NCBI GenBank assembly: GCA_937892315.1
Contig: CALAVF010000254.1
Coordinates: 1 to 11,679, forward strand
Source of the DNA: an uncultured Prevotellaceae bacterium
GTDB taxonomy: Bacteria; Bacteroidota; Bacteroidia; Bacteroidales; Bacteroidaceae
DNA length: 11,679 nucleotides
Direction of reading: 5' to 3'
Every line of letters begins with the position of its first letter. The stretch's first letter is position 1. Shown piece after piece: positions 1 to 5,659 of the stretch. A program made the position numbers and the translations under genes. Below the pieces are notes generated by a model. That model saw only the letters and a list, made by a program, of their open reading frames with translations. It was not told the origin of the DNA and did no database searches.

Positions 1-535
1 CCATGTTGAACAGGAGGTCGATGATGGAGAGGTCGGGCAGAAAGCCATGTTTCTGCTGAAAAACTTGATAATAGGGTTGAGGAACGAAGTCGGCGGTGGG
101 GGTGATACCGGTGTACTGCTCGGTTCTTCGGAAGTCGGGTTGGAGGTCGAGCAGTTCGCAGCATTGGGCAATGAGGGCTTCGTTAAAGTCCATGAGGAAC
201 GTCCAGCGGCGTTCGTAGAAGGGACGGAAATCGTCCTGAAGATACTCGAAGAAGGGGGAGTTGAAGTAGGACGTCTCCAGGGCGTACCAATGCTGGTGCT
301 GCCAGTCGCTGTGGGTACTGATACGTACATCCTTCATCTGGCACTTTCCGGCGATGAAGTTGGTTTTGTCGATGGGAATGGAAAGATTCAGCAACCCATT
401 GGGCGAATCGATGGCGCATCGGTTGCGAATGGTCTGTTTGTGGTAGTTTTCGTATTGCTCAATGAAGACGGGTTCGCCGTTCAATAAAGCGGCAAACCAT
501 GAAATTGGTGGGAAATAGGCAGAAGGAAGAACCAT
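1..535 (-). CDS. WbqC-like family protein (3' end beyond window)
   Basis: The minus strand from 535 to the left edge reads 178 uninterrupted codons, starting MVLPSAYFPPISWFAALL. Recognisable WbqC-family stretches follow: an N-terminal PSAYFPP segment, IEQYENYHKQTIRNRC near residues 25-40, LSIPIDK near 52-58, and HSDWQHQHWYALETSYFNSP near 77-96. The family is about 200 residues, so little is missing. The biochemical role is poorly defined; the founding member lies in an O-antigen cluster and the family is thought to act in sugar or amino-acid transfer. In Bacteroidetes it commonly sits beside lepB, as here, which suggests an operon with dapB-lepB. An in-frame ATG at 556 would add seven residues (MNKSFLF), but that codon lies inside the inverted repeat at 550-641. 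I prefer 535, which begins right at the conserved core. The plus-strand ORF opposite it is a shadow. Confidence 0.85.
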   Translation of the reverse strand, partial: MVLPSAYFPPISWFAALLNGEPVFIEQYENYHKQTIRNRCAIDSPNGLLNLSIPIDKTNFIAGKCQMKDVRISTHSDWQHQHWYALETSYFNSPFFEYLQDDFRPFYERRWTFLMDFNEALIAQCCELLDLQPDFRRTEQYTGITPTADFVPQPYYQVFQQKHGFLPDLSIIDLLFNM

Positions 536-549
536 AAATAGAAATGATT

Positions 550-641
550 TATTCATGAAAAATTCGTGGCTAATTCATGGTAATTTATGTTGATGAAGAA
601 ACACGAATTACCATGAATTAGCCACGAATTTTCCATGAATA
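550..641. repeat. Near-perfect 36-bp inverted repeat between lepB and wbqC
   Basis: Arms 550-585 and 606-641 are complementary except at 558/633, around a 20-nt loop (586-605). In the minus-strand transcript the exception becomes a G.U pair, so the RNA hairpin of the lepB-wbqC message would be fully paired. The arms are built from a 10-11 bp motif, roughly CCAYGAATTA, repeated about four times on the right side (from 603). No U-tract follows, so it does not look like a simple intrinsic terminator. A short direct ATTT lies just outside or at the edges of the arms (547-550 and 641-644). Possible roles are a REP-like dispersed element, an mRNA processing or stabilising hairpin, or a miniature insertion. 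Confidence 0.9.
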
Positions 642-648
642 TTTTTGT

Positions 649-2136
649 TTATTTGATGTTGTCCACCCATGTGAACAGGCGACTCCACCGCACACCGTGC
701 GACTGGCCGTTGCGGTCGGTGATGAGTGAAAGCCAGATGAAGAGCGGTTTGCCTACCACATGGTCTTCGGGGACGAACCCCCAGTAGCGGCTGTCGGCAG
801 AGTTGTGGCGGTTGTCGCCCATCATCCAGTAGTAGTCCATCTTGAAGGTGTATTCGTTGGTCTGCTTGCCGTTGATGTAGATTTTGCCGTCTTTTACCTC
901 CAGGCTGTTCTTCTCATAGACGCGGATTGGACGCTCGTAGATGGCGAGGTTGTCCAGCGTCAGTTTCACGCTCTGCCCCTTGGCGGGAATCCAGATGGGG
1001 CCGTAGTTGTCGCGTGTCCAGCCGTACTGGTGGTTGAGTGGATAGAGGTTGCCCCAGTAGCCGTCCTTGATTTCCACGATGCTGTCGCAGAAGTCCTTGT
1101 TTGCCCGGATGGCTTCGGCTGCCATGCGGGTGAGTGGGATGCCCTGATGATGGTCGAGAATCTTGTCGCGGTCTTCGTCGCTGATGTTCAGTTCCTCGCA
1201 CATTTCATCGCTGAGAATCTGGTTGTTGCGGGTATAGACCTTGTAGGTGAACTGGGCAAAAGTCGGGGTTTCCTCCGCCTTGCCGTCCACATAGATGATT
1301 TTGTCCTTGATCTGCAGGGTTTGTCCGGGCAGACCCACACATCGTTTCACGTAGTTCTCGCGGCGGTCGGCTGGGCGAGAAACGACGCTTCCGTAGATAT
1401 TGGTCTTGGCGGCAATCATCTGTTTGCCAATGCTGTAGAGTTGGTCGAAAAGTTCCTGCTGCTCCTCCCTTCCTAAGGTCTCCATCAGTGGCACTTCATA
1501 GCCTTGTTCTGTCACGGCAAGGCACCCTTCGTCGTAGCAACGGGCGTAGTAGTCGCCGTTGAATGCTACTGCCACCGTGTCGCCGGCTGGGTAGTTGAAC
1601 ACGACGATGTCGCCCAGTTCCACCTTGCCGAAACCTTTCACGCGGCGATACTCCCACTGCGGCCACTCGATGTAGGACTTGCAGTTCACCAATGGGATGG
1701 TGTGCTGTGTGAGCGGCATGGTGAGCGGTGTCTGCGGAATGCGGGGCCCGTAACTCATCTTGCTGACCAGCAGGAAGTCGCCCGTCATGAGGGTCTTCTC
1801 CAGCGAAGATGATGGAATCTGGTAGTTCTGGAAGAAGAAATTGTTGACAAAGTAAACGGCAACGAGGGCGAACACGATGGCATCCACCCAACTCATAATG
1901 GTGCGGGCGATGTCGCTCTCCAACTCTTTCCACCAGGTCCACTTGATTTTCTTGCTGATGTATGCGTCATAGATGAATGGCACCACAATCAGTCCCCACC
2001 ACGACTTGACCCAATAAAGGAATGCCAAGTAGCAAAGGGTTGCCACCGTGAACTTTATCCATTTCCATCCTGCCCATTCGGGCTTGTCGGCCTGTCCCGA
2101 CCGTGTCTTCTTGAAATTTTTATAATCGAAAGCCAT
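649..2136 (-). CDS. lepB: Signal peptidase I (LepB), long Bacteroidetes form
   Basis: Membrane-anchored serine protease (family S26) that removes signal peptides from exported preproteins on the periplasmic side of the inner membrane. Hydrophobic segments at about residues 28-58 and 84-102 anchor it. The Ser box IPSSSLEKTL places the nucleophile at Ser111. YVKRCVGLPG places the general-base lysine at Lys264. The box E motif GDNRHNSADSRYWGFVP is at 440-456. The protein has 495 residues against about 324 in E. coli, because of extra sequence between Ser111 and Lys264 (about 153 residues apart, versus 55 in E. coli) and more sequence between Lys264 and box E. Long forms are usual in this phylum, so the insertions are not damage. 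Nine bases separate it from dapB upstream, which implies co-transcription, and wbqC follows after the inverted repeat. Confidence 0.95.
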   Translation of the reverse strand: MAFDYKNFKKTRSGQADKPEWAGWKWIKFTVATLCYLAFLYWVKSWWGLIVVPFIYDAYISKKIKWTWWKELESDIARTIMSWVDAIVFALVAVYFVNNFFFQNYQIPSSSLEKTLMTGDFLLVSKMSYGPRIPQTPLTMPLTQHTIPLVNCKSYIEWPQWEYRRVKGFGKVELGDIVVFNYPAGDTVAVAFNGDYYARCYDEGCLAVTEQGYEVPLMETLGREEQQELFDQLYSIGKQMIAAKTNIYGSVVSRPADRRENYVKRCVGLPGQTLQIKDKIIYVDGKAEETPTFAQFTYKVYTRNNQILSDEMCEELNISDEDRDKILDHHQGIPLTRMAAEAIRANKDFCDSIVEIKDGYWGNLYPLNHQYGWTRDNYGPIWIPAKGQSVKLTLDNLAIYERPIRVYEKNSLEVKDGKIYINGKQTNEYTFKMDYYWMMGDNRHNSADSRYWGFVPEDHVVGKPLFIWLSLITDRNGQSHGVRWSRLFTWVDNIK

Positions 2137-2145
2137 AATGCGTGT

Positions 2146-2901
2146 TTAGAACTTGAAAAGGTCGTCGGTTGTGAGCAGTCCCTCATGCTGGGCGGTGAAC
2201 TCGGCGGCAATCACGGCTCCGAGGGCAAAACCTTGGCGTGAGTGTGCGTCGTGCGTGATGGTGATTTGGTCAGCCTCGCTGTTCCACGTAATGGAGTGAA
2301 TGCCCGGCACCTCGCCGCGGCGGATGGAACTGATGGGCAGGAGGTCGGCAGCCACGTTGTCGGTGCCTTCCACGGTGCCGTCAGGCTGCTGCAAGTAGCC
2401 CATTGTCCAGTCCTTCTTGCGGTCCAGCCGCTCCACAATCTGCTCTGCCAGCGTGATGCCCGTTCCTGATGGGTGGTCGAGTTTGTGGATGTGGTGAGTC
2501 TCCTCTTCCTTCACGTCATACTGCGGGAACAGGTTCATGATACTTGCCAGATACTTGTTGACGGCACTGAAGATGGCGACGCCAATCGAATAGTTGCTTG
2601 CCCAGAAAAGCGTCTTGCCCTCCTCGGTGCAAGCCTTTCGCACATCCTCGCCATGTTCCTTCAGCCAGCCCGTGCTGCCGCTCACCACTTTCACGCCTGC
2701 CTTCCAAGCCTTCAGGTAGTTGTCGTAGGCCGTCATGGGTGTGGTGAACTCAATTGCCACGTCAGCACTGGCAAATGCCTCACTCTCAAACTCCTCTTGG
2801 TTGTCAATATCAATGATGCTCACGATTTCGTGACCTCGGCTCAAGGCAATCTGCTCAATCATCTTGCCCATCTTGCCATATCCTATCAGTGCGATTTTCA
2901 T
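2146..2901 (-). CDS. dapB: 4-hydroxy-tetrahydrodipicolinate reductase
   Basis: Cytoplasmic NAD(P)H-dependent enzyme of the diaminopimelate/lysine pathway; it reduces the product of DapA to tetrahydrodipicolinate. The N-terminal Rossmann motif GYGKMG is at residues 7-12. FTTP near 52-55 and SGSTGW near 74-79 are typical nucleotide-domain segments. The signature HHIHKLDHPSGTG at 136-148 carries the catalytic His and Lys (H136/H137, K140) and the substrate-binding PSGTG loop. SIRRGEVPGIH near 192-202 completes the substrate domain. The length of 251 residues is normal for the phylum. It is the first gene of the minus-strand run dapB-lepB-wbqC and is preceded by a TACCTTTG promoter element about 44 bases upstream. 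Confidence 0.97.
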   Translation of the reverse strand: MKIALIGYGKMGKMIEQIALSRGHEIVSIIDIDNQEEFESEAFASADVAIEFTTPMTAYDNYLKAWKAGVKVVSGSTGWLKEHGEDVRKACTEEGKTLFWASNYSIGVAIFSAVNKYLASIMNLFPQYDVKEEETHHIHKLDHPSGTGITLAEQIVERLDRKKDWTMGYLQQPDGTVEGTDNVAADLLPISSIRRGEVPGIHSITWNSEADQITITHDAHSRQGFALGAVIAAEFTAQHEGLLTTDDLFKF

Positions 2902-2944
2902 TATTTTCTTTTGAGTTTTGAACGAAATTTATAAAAAAGCACTG

Positions 2945-2952
2945 CAAAGGTA
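2945..2952 (-). promoter_or_regulatory. Candidate -7 promoter element for dapB operon
   Basis: On the minus strand this reads TACCTTTG, an exact match to the Bacteroidetes -7 consensus TAnnTTTG, and predicts a transcript start near 2941 with a leader of about 40 nt. The expected -33 position falls inside the TTTTCAC tandem repeat, where no TTTG is present, so the -33 half is weak. Confidence 0.7.
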
Positions 2953-2963
2953 ACTATTCTTGA

Positions 2964-2991
2964 GTGAAAAGTGAAAAGTGAAAAGTGAAAA
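2964..2991. repeat. Perfect 7-bp tandem repeat, four copies (GTGAAAA)
   Basis: Four exact consecutive copies of GTGAAAA (TTTTCAC on the minus strand) lie just upstream of the dapB -7 element, covering the position where a -33 element would be. Diverged relatives (TTTTTTTCACGTTTC, CCACTTTC) continue to about 3055. Confidence 0.95.
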
Positions 2992-3067
2992 ATCTATAAT
3001 ACCAGCGATTTGAATAGGGGAAATTCGTTTTTTTCACGTTTCATTTCTCCACTTTCTACTTTTTATG

Positions 3068-3075
3068 TAATTTTG
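3068..3075 (+). promoter_or_regulatory. Candidate -7 promoter element for the structured RNA
   Basis: TAATTTTG matches the Bacteroidetes -7 consensus TAnnTTTG and predicts a start at about 3079-3081, close to the 5' side of the folded region. I see no convincing -33 TTTG 19-21 bases upstream, so confidence is moderate. Confidence 0.5.
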
Positions 3076-3079
3076 TACC

Positions 3080-3412
3080 GTGAACTTACGTCGATTCATT
3101 TCTGAAGAAGGATTGACTATAAGGAGGGAACACTACATTTTGAAATGCGTTTGCTAACGCTTTGTTTTTGGTTGCTTGAAACTTCCACATCAATTGACCA
3201 GTCAAGAACATTGCAGAGGTAGATGCTACGGGTAGGTATTACCGTCCCGTTCGGCGTGCCGAGGCTCGTGTAGCCTCATGCACGCTTTTCGGGCGTATGA
3301 TATACCAACTGCGTGGGTATCACTCTGTCTGTTTACTGGTCATGGGCTGTGGAAGGCCTCAAGCGACGAACAGACGGAGGCCAGATACCCCGCTTTTCTT
3401 TTGTAGTCAATC
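3080..3412 (+). ncRNA. Unassigned ~330-nt structured RNA
   Basis: No protein gene fits here, but the plus strand folds extensively. A closing helix joins 3111-3119 (GATTGACTA) to 3404-3412 (TAGTCAATC), nine Watson-Crick pairs, extendable by U.G, A-U and A-U. Inside are a small hairpin GCGTT/AACGC (3147-3151/3156-3160), and arm 1 with GGTAT/ATACC (3235-3239/3302-3306), CCCG/CGGG (3246-3249/3290-3293), GCGTGC/GCACGC (3254-3259/3280-3285) and GAGGCT/AGCCTC (3261-3266/3272-3277). Arm 2 has GGGTATC/GATACCC plus GCG/CGC (3311-3321/3384-3393), then an 11-pair stem CTCTGTCTGTT/AACAGACGGAG (3323-3333/3369-3379). I found none of the hallmark sequences of tmRNA, RNase P RNA, SRP RNA or E. coli 6S RNA. 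It could be a Bacteroidales-specific RNA already in Rfam, a 6S-like regulator, or a cis leader of the downstream lipoprotein gene. The exact ends are uncertain. Confidence 0.65.
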
Positions 3413-3429
3413 ATACATTAATTTAACCA

Positions 3430-3454
3430 GTCCGATTTGGGGTATTTGGCGGAC
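3430..3454 (+). promoter_or_regulatory. Small hairpin in the leader of the SGNH gene
   Basis: GTCCG (3430-3434) pairs with CGGAC (3450-3454) around a 15-nt loop, ending 16 bases before the start codon at 3471. It is short and could be chance. It may belong to the leader or to the 3' part of the structured RNA unit. Confidence 0.3.
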
Positions 3455-3470
3455 AGAATAATTCGTTCAA

Positions 3471-4505
3471 ATGAAAAAGATTCGGAAATGTTTCATGGCA
3501 GTATGTTTCATGGCTGTTATTGTTTTTGTAGGGTCATGCTCGGATAAGCCGAAAAAAGAAGTTGTTTGTTGGGGTGATAGTCTAACTGCACCACATGGGG
3601 GAAAGGGTATTAAAGGAAAAGTCAAGCGATTCATTAAAGGTGCTGCTGACTATCCCGAAAGTCTATTAGAAATGTTGGGCGATGATTATGAGGTTATTAA
3701 TGGAGGGGTTGGAGGAGAAAATACATTGACAATAATGGCTCGACAAGGGGCATATCCAATGGCATTGGCTCATGATGTGACCATTTTCAACAGTGATGAG
3801 GCCAAATATGAAATGTTTATAGGAAATAATGATATTGATGCCTTTGTCTCCACTTACAACGGGAAAGGTGTAAAGCCTCTATTGCAGGGTGGATGGGACG
3901 AAGACAGTCCTGCACAAGTCAACCCTTGTATGATTGGGGGAAAGCAAATCTTGTTATCTTCAGAAGCAACGTTTTGGAAAGAAAAAGGTAAATATAAATT
4001 TGAATATAACTATTTTCTCAGGCCTCTCGAAGAACAAAAGGCGACAGACACACTTAAAGCAGGTAGCATCATAACGACCAATGCAATGAAGAACCTTCGT
4101 AACAAGTATGCGAATGTGTTTTTTATTGGGCAGAATGGAGGATTTGATGATGCCGCAGATTTAATTAGGCAATTGAAAGCGATGATTTCATATAGTGAAA
4201 GCAACAGGTATATCGTAATCAGTTTCCATAAACCCAATGATCCCATGAATAGTATTAGGAGAATGAAAGAAATGGAAGACTCTCTGCAACAAACTTTTGG
4301 TAAGCATTATATTAATCTTCGCAAATATATGGTAAAGAAGGGGCTTATTGATGCAGGTTTGTTTCCGACGCAAGAAGATAGAGATTCTATCGTAAAAGGG
4401 CAAGTTCCGCCACAATTGATGATAGATGGTGTACATTTCACGATTGCAGGTTATAAGGAAATTGCAGTATTGGTATTTAAAAAGATGAAAGAATTGGGAT
4501 ATTAA
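3471..4505 (+). CDS. SGNH/GDSL-type hydrolase, predicted lipoprotein
   Basis: A 344-residue protein with a lipoprotein signal: a hydrophobic stretch at about 8-20, then the lipobox VGSC with acylated Cys23. It is therefore likely anchored to an outer or inner membrane leaflet. The SGNH hydrolase blocks are in order: WGDSLT at 34-39 with nucleophile Ser37; INGGVGGENT at 76-85 carrying the block II glycine; FFIGQNGG at 217-224, where the block III Asn is N222; and DGVHFT at 319-324 supplying Asp319 and His322. The family hydrolyses or transfers acyl groups from esters, often on polysaccharides, but nothing here fixes the substrate. The coding sequence is AT-richer than dapB and lepB. It stands alone, downstream of the structured RNA region, and no clear terminator follows; 4521-4580 holds only a weak potential hairpin followed by T-rich DNA. 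Confidence 0.85.
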   Translation: MKKIRKCFMAVCFMAVIVFVGSCSDKPKKEVVCWGDSLTAPHGGKGIKGKVKRFIKGAADYPESLLEMLGDDYEVINGGVGGENTLTIMARQGAYPMALAHDVTIFNSDEAKYEMFIGNNDIDAFVSTYNGKGVKPLLQGGWDEDSPAQVNPCMIGGKQILLSSEATFWKEKGKYKFEYNYFLRPLEEQKATDTLKAGSIITTNAMKNLRNKYANVFFIGQNGGFDDAADLIRQLKAMISYSESNRYIVISFHKPNDPMNSIRRMKEMEDSLQQTFGKHYINLRKYMVKKGLIDAGLFPTQEDRDSIVKGQVPPQLMIDGVHFTIAGYKEIAVLVFKKMKELGY

Positions 4506-4632
4506 GGAAACTTTTGCAAGATGAGAAAGGAGCATACACCATATTCCTAACTTTATTCTTTCATTTTTATCTCATTTTTACTTAAAAAGGCACAGAAAAA
4601 TGTATAGTGGAACAATTTTTTGAAAACTTTAC

Positions 4633-4662
4633 TTGTGTGTTCAGAAAAAAGTTGTACCTTTG
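4633..4662 (+). promoter_or_regulatory. Strong Bacteroidetes-type promoter upstream of the abi hairpin RNA
   Basis: A TTG at 4633-4635 and TACCTTTG at 4655-4662 are separated by 19 bases, an excellent match to the -33/-7 arrangement. Transcription would begin near 4666-4668, just before the hairpin at 4673. Confidence 0.8.
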
Positions 4663-4665
4663 TAG

Positions 4666-4728
4666 CGATAAATCCCACCACACTTCTCGTCCGTAAGGCC
4701 AGTGCACCAGGGTGGGACTTCGTTTTTT
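4666..4728 (+). ncRNA. Short structured leader RNA of the Abi gene (abiF-type RNA candidate)
   Basis: From the predicted start, about 60 nt form one compact structure. The outer stem TCCCACC (4673-4679) pairs with GGTGGGA (4711-4717). The inner stem CACT (4681-4684) pairs with AGTG (4701-4704), leaving a 16-nt loop rich in conserved-looking bases (TCTCGTCCGTAAGGCC). After CTTCG a T6 tract ends at 4728, directly against the ATG of the Abi gene. Having its own promoter and terminator-like end means it could exist as a free small RNA. I recall a described abiF RNA motif upstream of genes of this family; the match here is not verified. It may act as the antitoxin or guide partner of the HEPN protein, or as an attenuator limiting its expression. 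Confidence 0.65.
4673..4728 (+). terminator. Terminator-like hairpin with U-tract immediately before the Abi start codon
   Basis: A seven-pair GC-rich outer stem is followed by CTTCG and six T residues. It has the form of an intrinsic terminator or attenuator, so much of the transcription from 4633-4662 may stop before the gene and only read-through would express it. Confidence 0.6.
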
Positions 4729-5649
4729 ATGAACAAGGGTATGAAATATACGAAGCAAATTATGACCCTCGCCGAGCAGATTAATACTCTGCGAAGGCGA
4801 GGGCTTATTGTTGAAAATGAATCTATAGCATTAGACGTTCTTGAACGCATTAGTTATTTCCGATTGGCGGACTACTGGAGACCATTGGAAATAGATAAAG
4901 AATCCCATCAGTTCAAAGATGGGAGCAACTTTACAGAGGTTGTGGCGTCTTATAATTTCGATAAAGAGTTAAAAGTTTTGTTGTTTACTGCCATACAGAC
5001 AATAGAGGTCGCAGTTAGAGCAAAAGTCATTAAACATTTTTCGTCTGCATTTGGTCCTTTCTGGTTTATGGACGTTTCAAAGGCTGTTAATGCGGCTCAC
5101 TTCCAGTCAAACCTTACTCGTGTACGGGTGGAGGGTTCTCGCTCTAAAGAATCATATATTAAAGAACATTTTCAAAAATATGACGAGCCGGATCTACCTC
5201 CTGTTTGGAAAACTTTGGAAGTGGTGTCTTTTGGTACGCTTTCGAAACTGATTCGCAATTTTTCCGATAGTCGTGTGAAGAATTTTGTGGCGAAAGATTT
5301 TCGACTACCTCAGCATCTTATTTTAGATAGTTGGTTGGAGAGTCTTACCGCCCTACGCAATTATATCGCTCATCATGCTCGTATATGGAACCGACGTTTC
5401 CCGCAGAAGCCGGAAATGTTACGCCGTTCCCCTTACGCATGGATAAGCGATGCTCCTCGGCAACCATTTAAACTTTATTCCATTCTTTGTTGTATTGCCT
5501 ATTGGCTCAATGCTATTGATGAGAATAATACTTTCGTGTCAGACTTAAAGGCTTTATTGAAGAAATATACATCGGTTAATCCTGTAGCAATGGGTTTTCC
5601 TGTTTTGTGGAACCAAGAGCCTTTATGGAATGAGTTGAACAAAATTTAA
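4729..5649 (+). CDS. Abi_2 / AbiD-AbiF family protein with HEPN motif (abortive-infection-type toxin)
   Basis: A 306-residue protein of the Abi_2 family, linked to abortive phage defence in lactococcal AbiD/AbiF. Family segments are in order: an N-terminal MKYTKQ and AEQINTLRRRGLIV; ISYFRLADYWRP at about 41-52; FDKELKVLLFTAIQTIEVAVR at about 77-97; PPVWKTLEVVSFGTLSKLIR at about 157-176. The HEPN signature LRNYIAH carries Arg210 and His215 (R-x4-H), the residues used by HEPN ribonucleases. The expected activity is therefore RNA cleavage, which is inferred from the family. ATG at 4729 is preferred. GTG at 4702 lies inside the RNA hairpin, and ATG at 4741 (MKYTKQ) is an equally family-like alternative. 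It is AT-rich compared with core neighbours, suggesting acquisition. The next gene starts 10 bp after its stop. Confidence 0.88.
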   Translation: MNKGMKYTKQIMTLAEQINTLRRRGLIVENESIALDVLERISYFRLADYWRPLEIDKESHQFKDGSNFTEVVASYNFDKELKVLLFTAIQTIEVAVRAKVIKHFSSAFGPFWFMDVSKAVNAAHFQSNLTRVRVEGSRSKESYIKEHFQKYDEPDLPPVWKTLEVVSFGTLSKLIRNFSDSRVKNFVAKDFRLPQHLILDSWLESLTALRNYIAHHARIWNRRFPQKPEMLRRSPYAWISDAPRQPFKLYSILCCIAYWLNAIDENNTFVSDLKALLKKYTSVNPVAMGFPVLWNQEPLWNELNKI

Positions 5650-5659
5650 TGCAAAAACC

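Noticed and set aside
47..487. 146-residue plus-strand ORF
   Set aside because: It is antisense to the WbqC-family gene, whose minus-strand frame shows clear family motifs.
760..1476. 238-residue plus-strand ORF
   Set aside because: It is antisense to lepB, covering its catalytic lysine and box E; valine- and leucine-rich shadow composition.
3384..3402. Intrinsic terminator at the end of arm 2 (CTTTTCTTTT)
   Set aside because: The T-run is interrupted and lies inside the closing helix that joins 3111-3122 to 3401-3412, so it is more likely part of the fold, though a terminator is not excluded.
2953..3420. Lysine riboswitch for dapB in the intergenic region
   Set aside because: The dapB promoter element at 2945-2952 would start transcription downstream of this region, and the strong folding is on the plus strand.
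4702..4728. GTG start at 4702 for the Abi gene
   Set aside because: It lies within the RNA hairpin and adds MHQGGTSFF, which has no family similarity; ATG 4729 or 4741 fits the family N-terminus.
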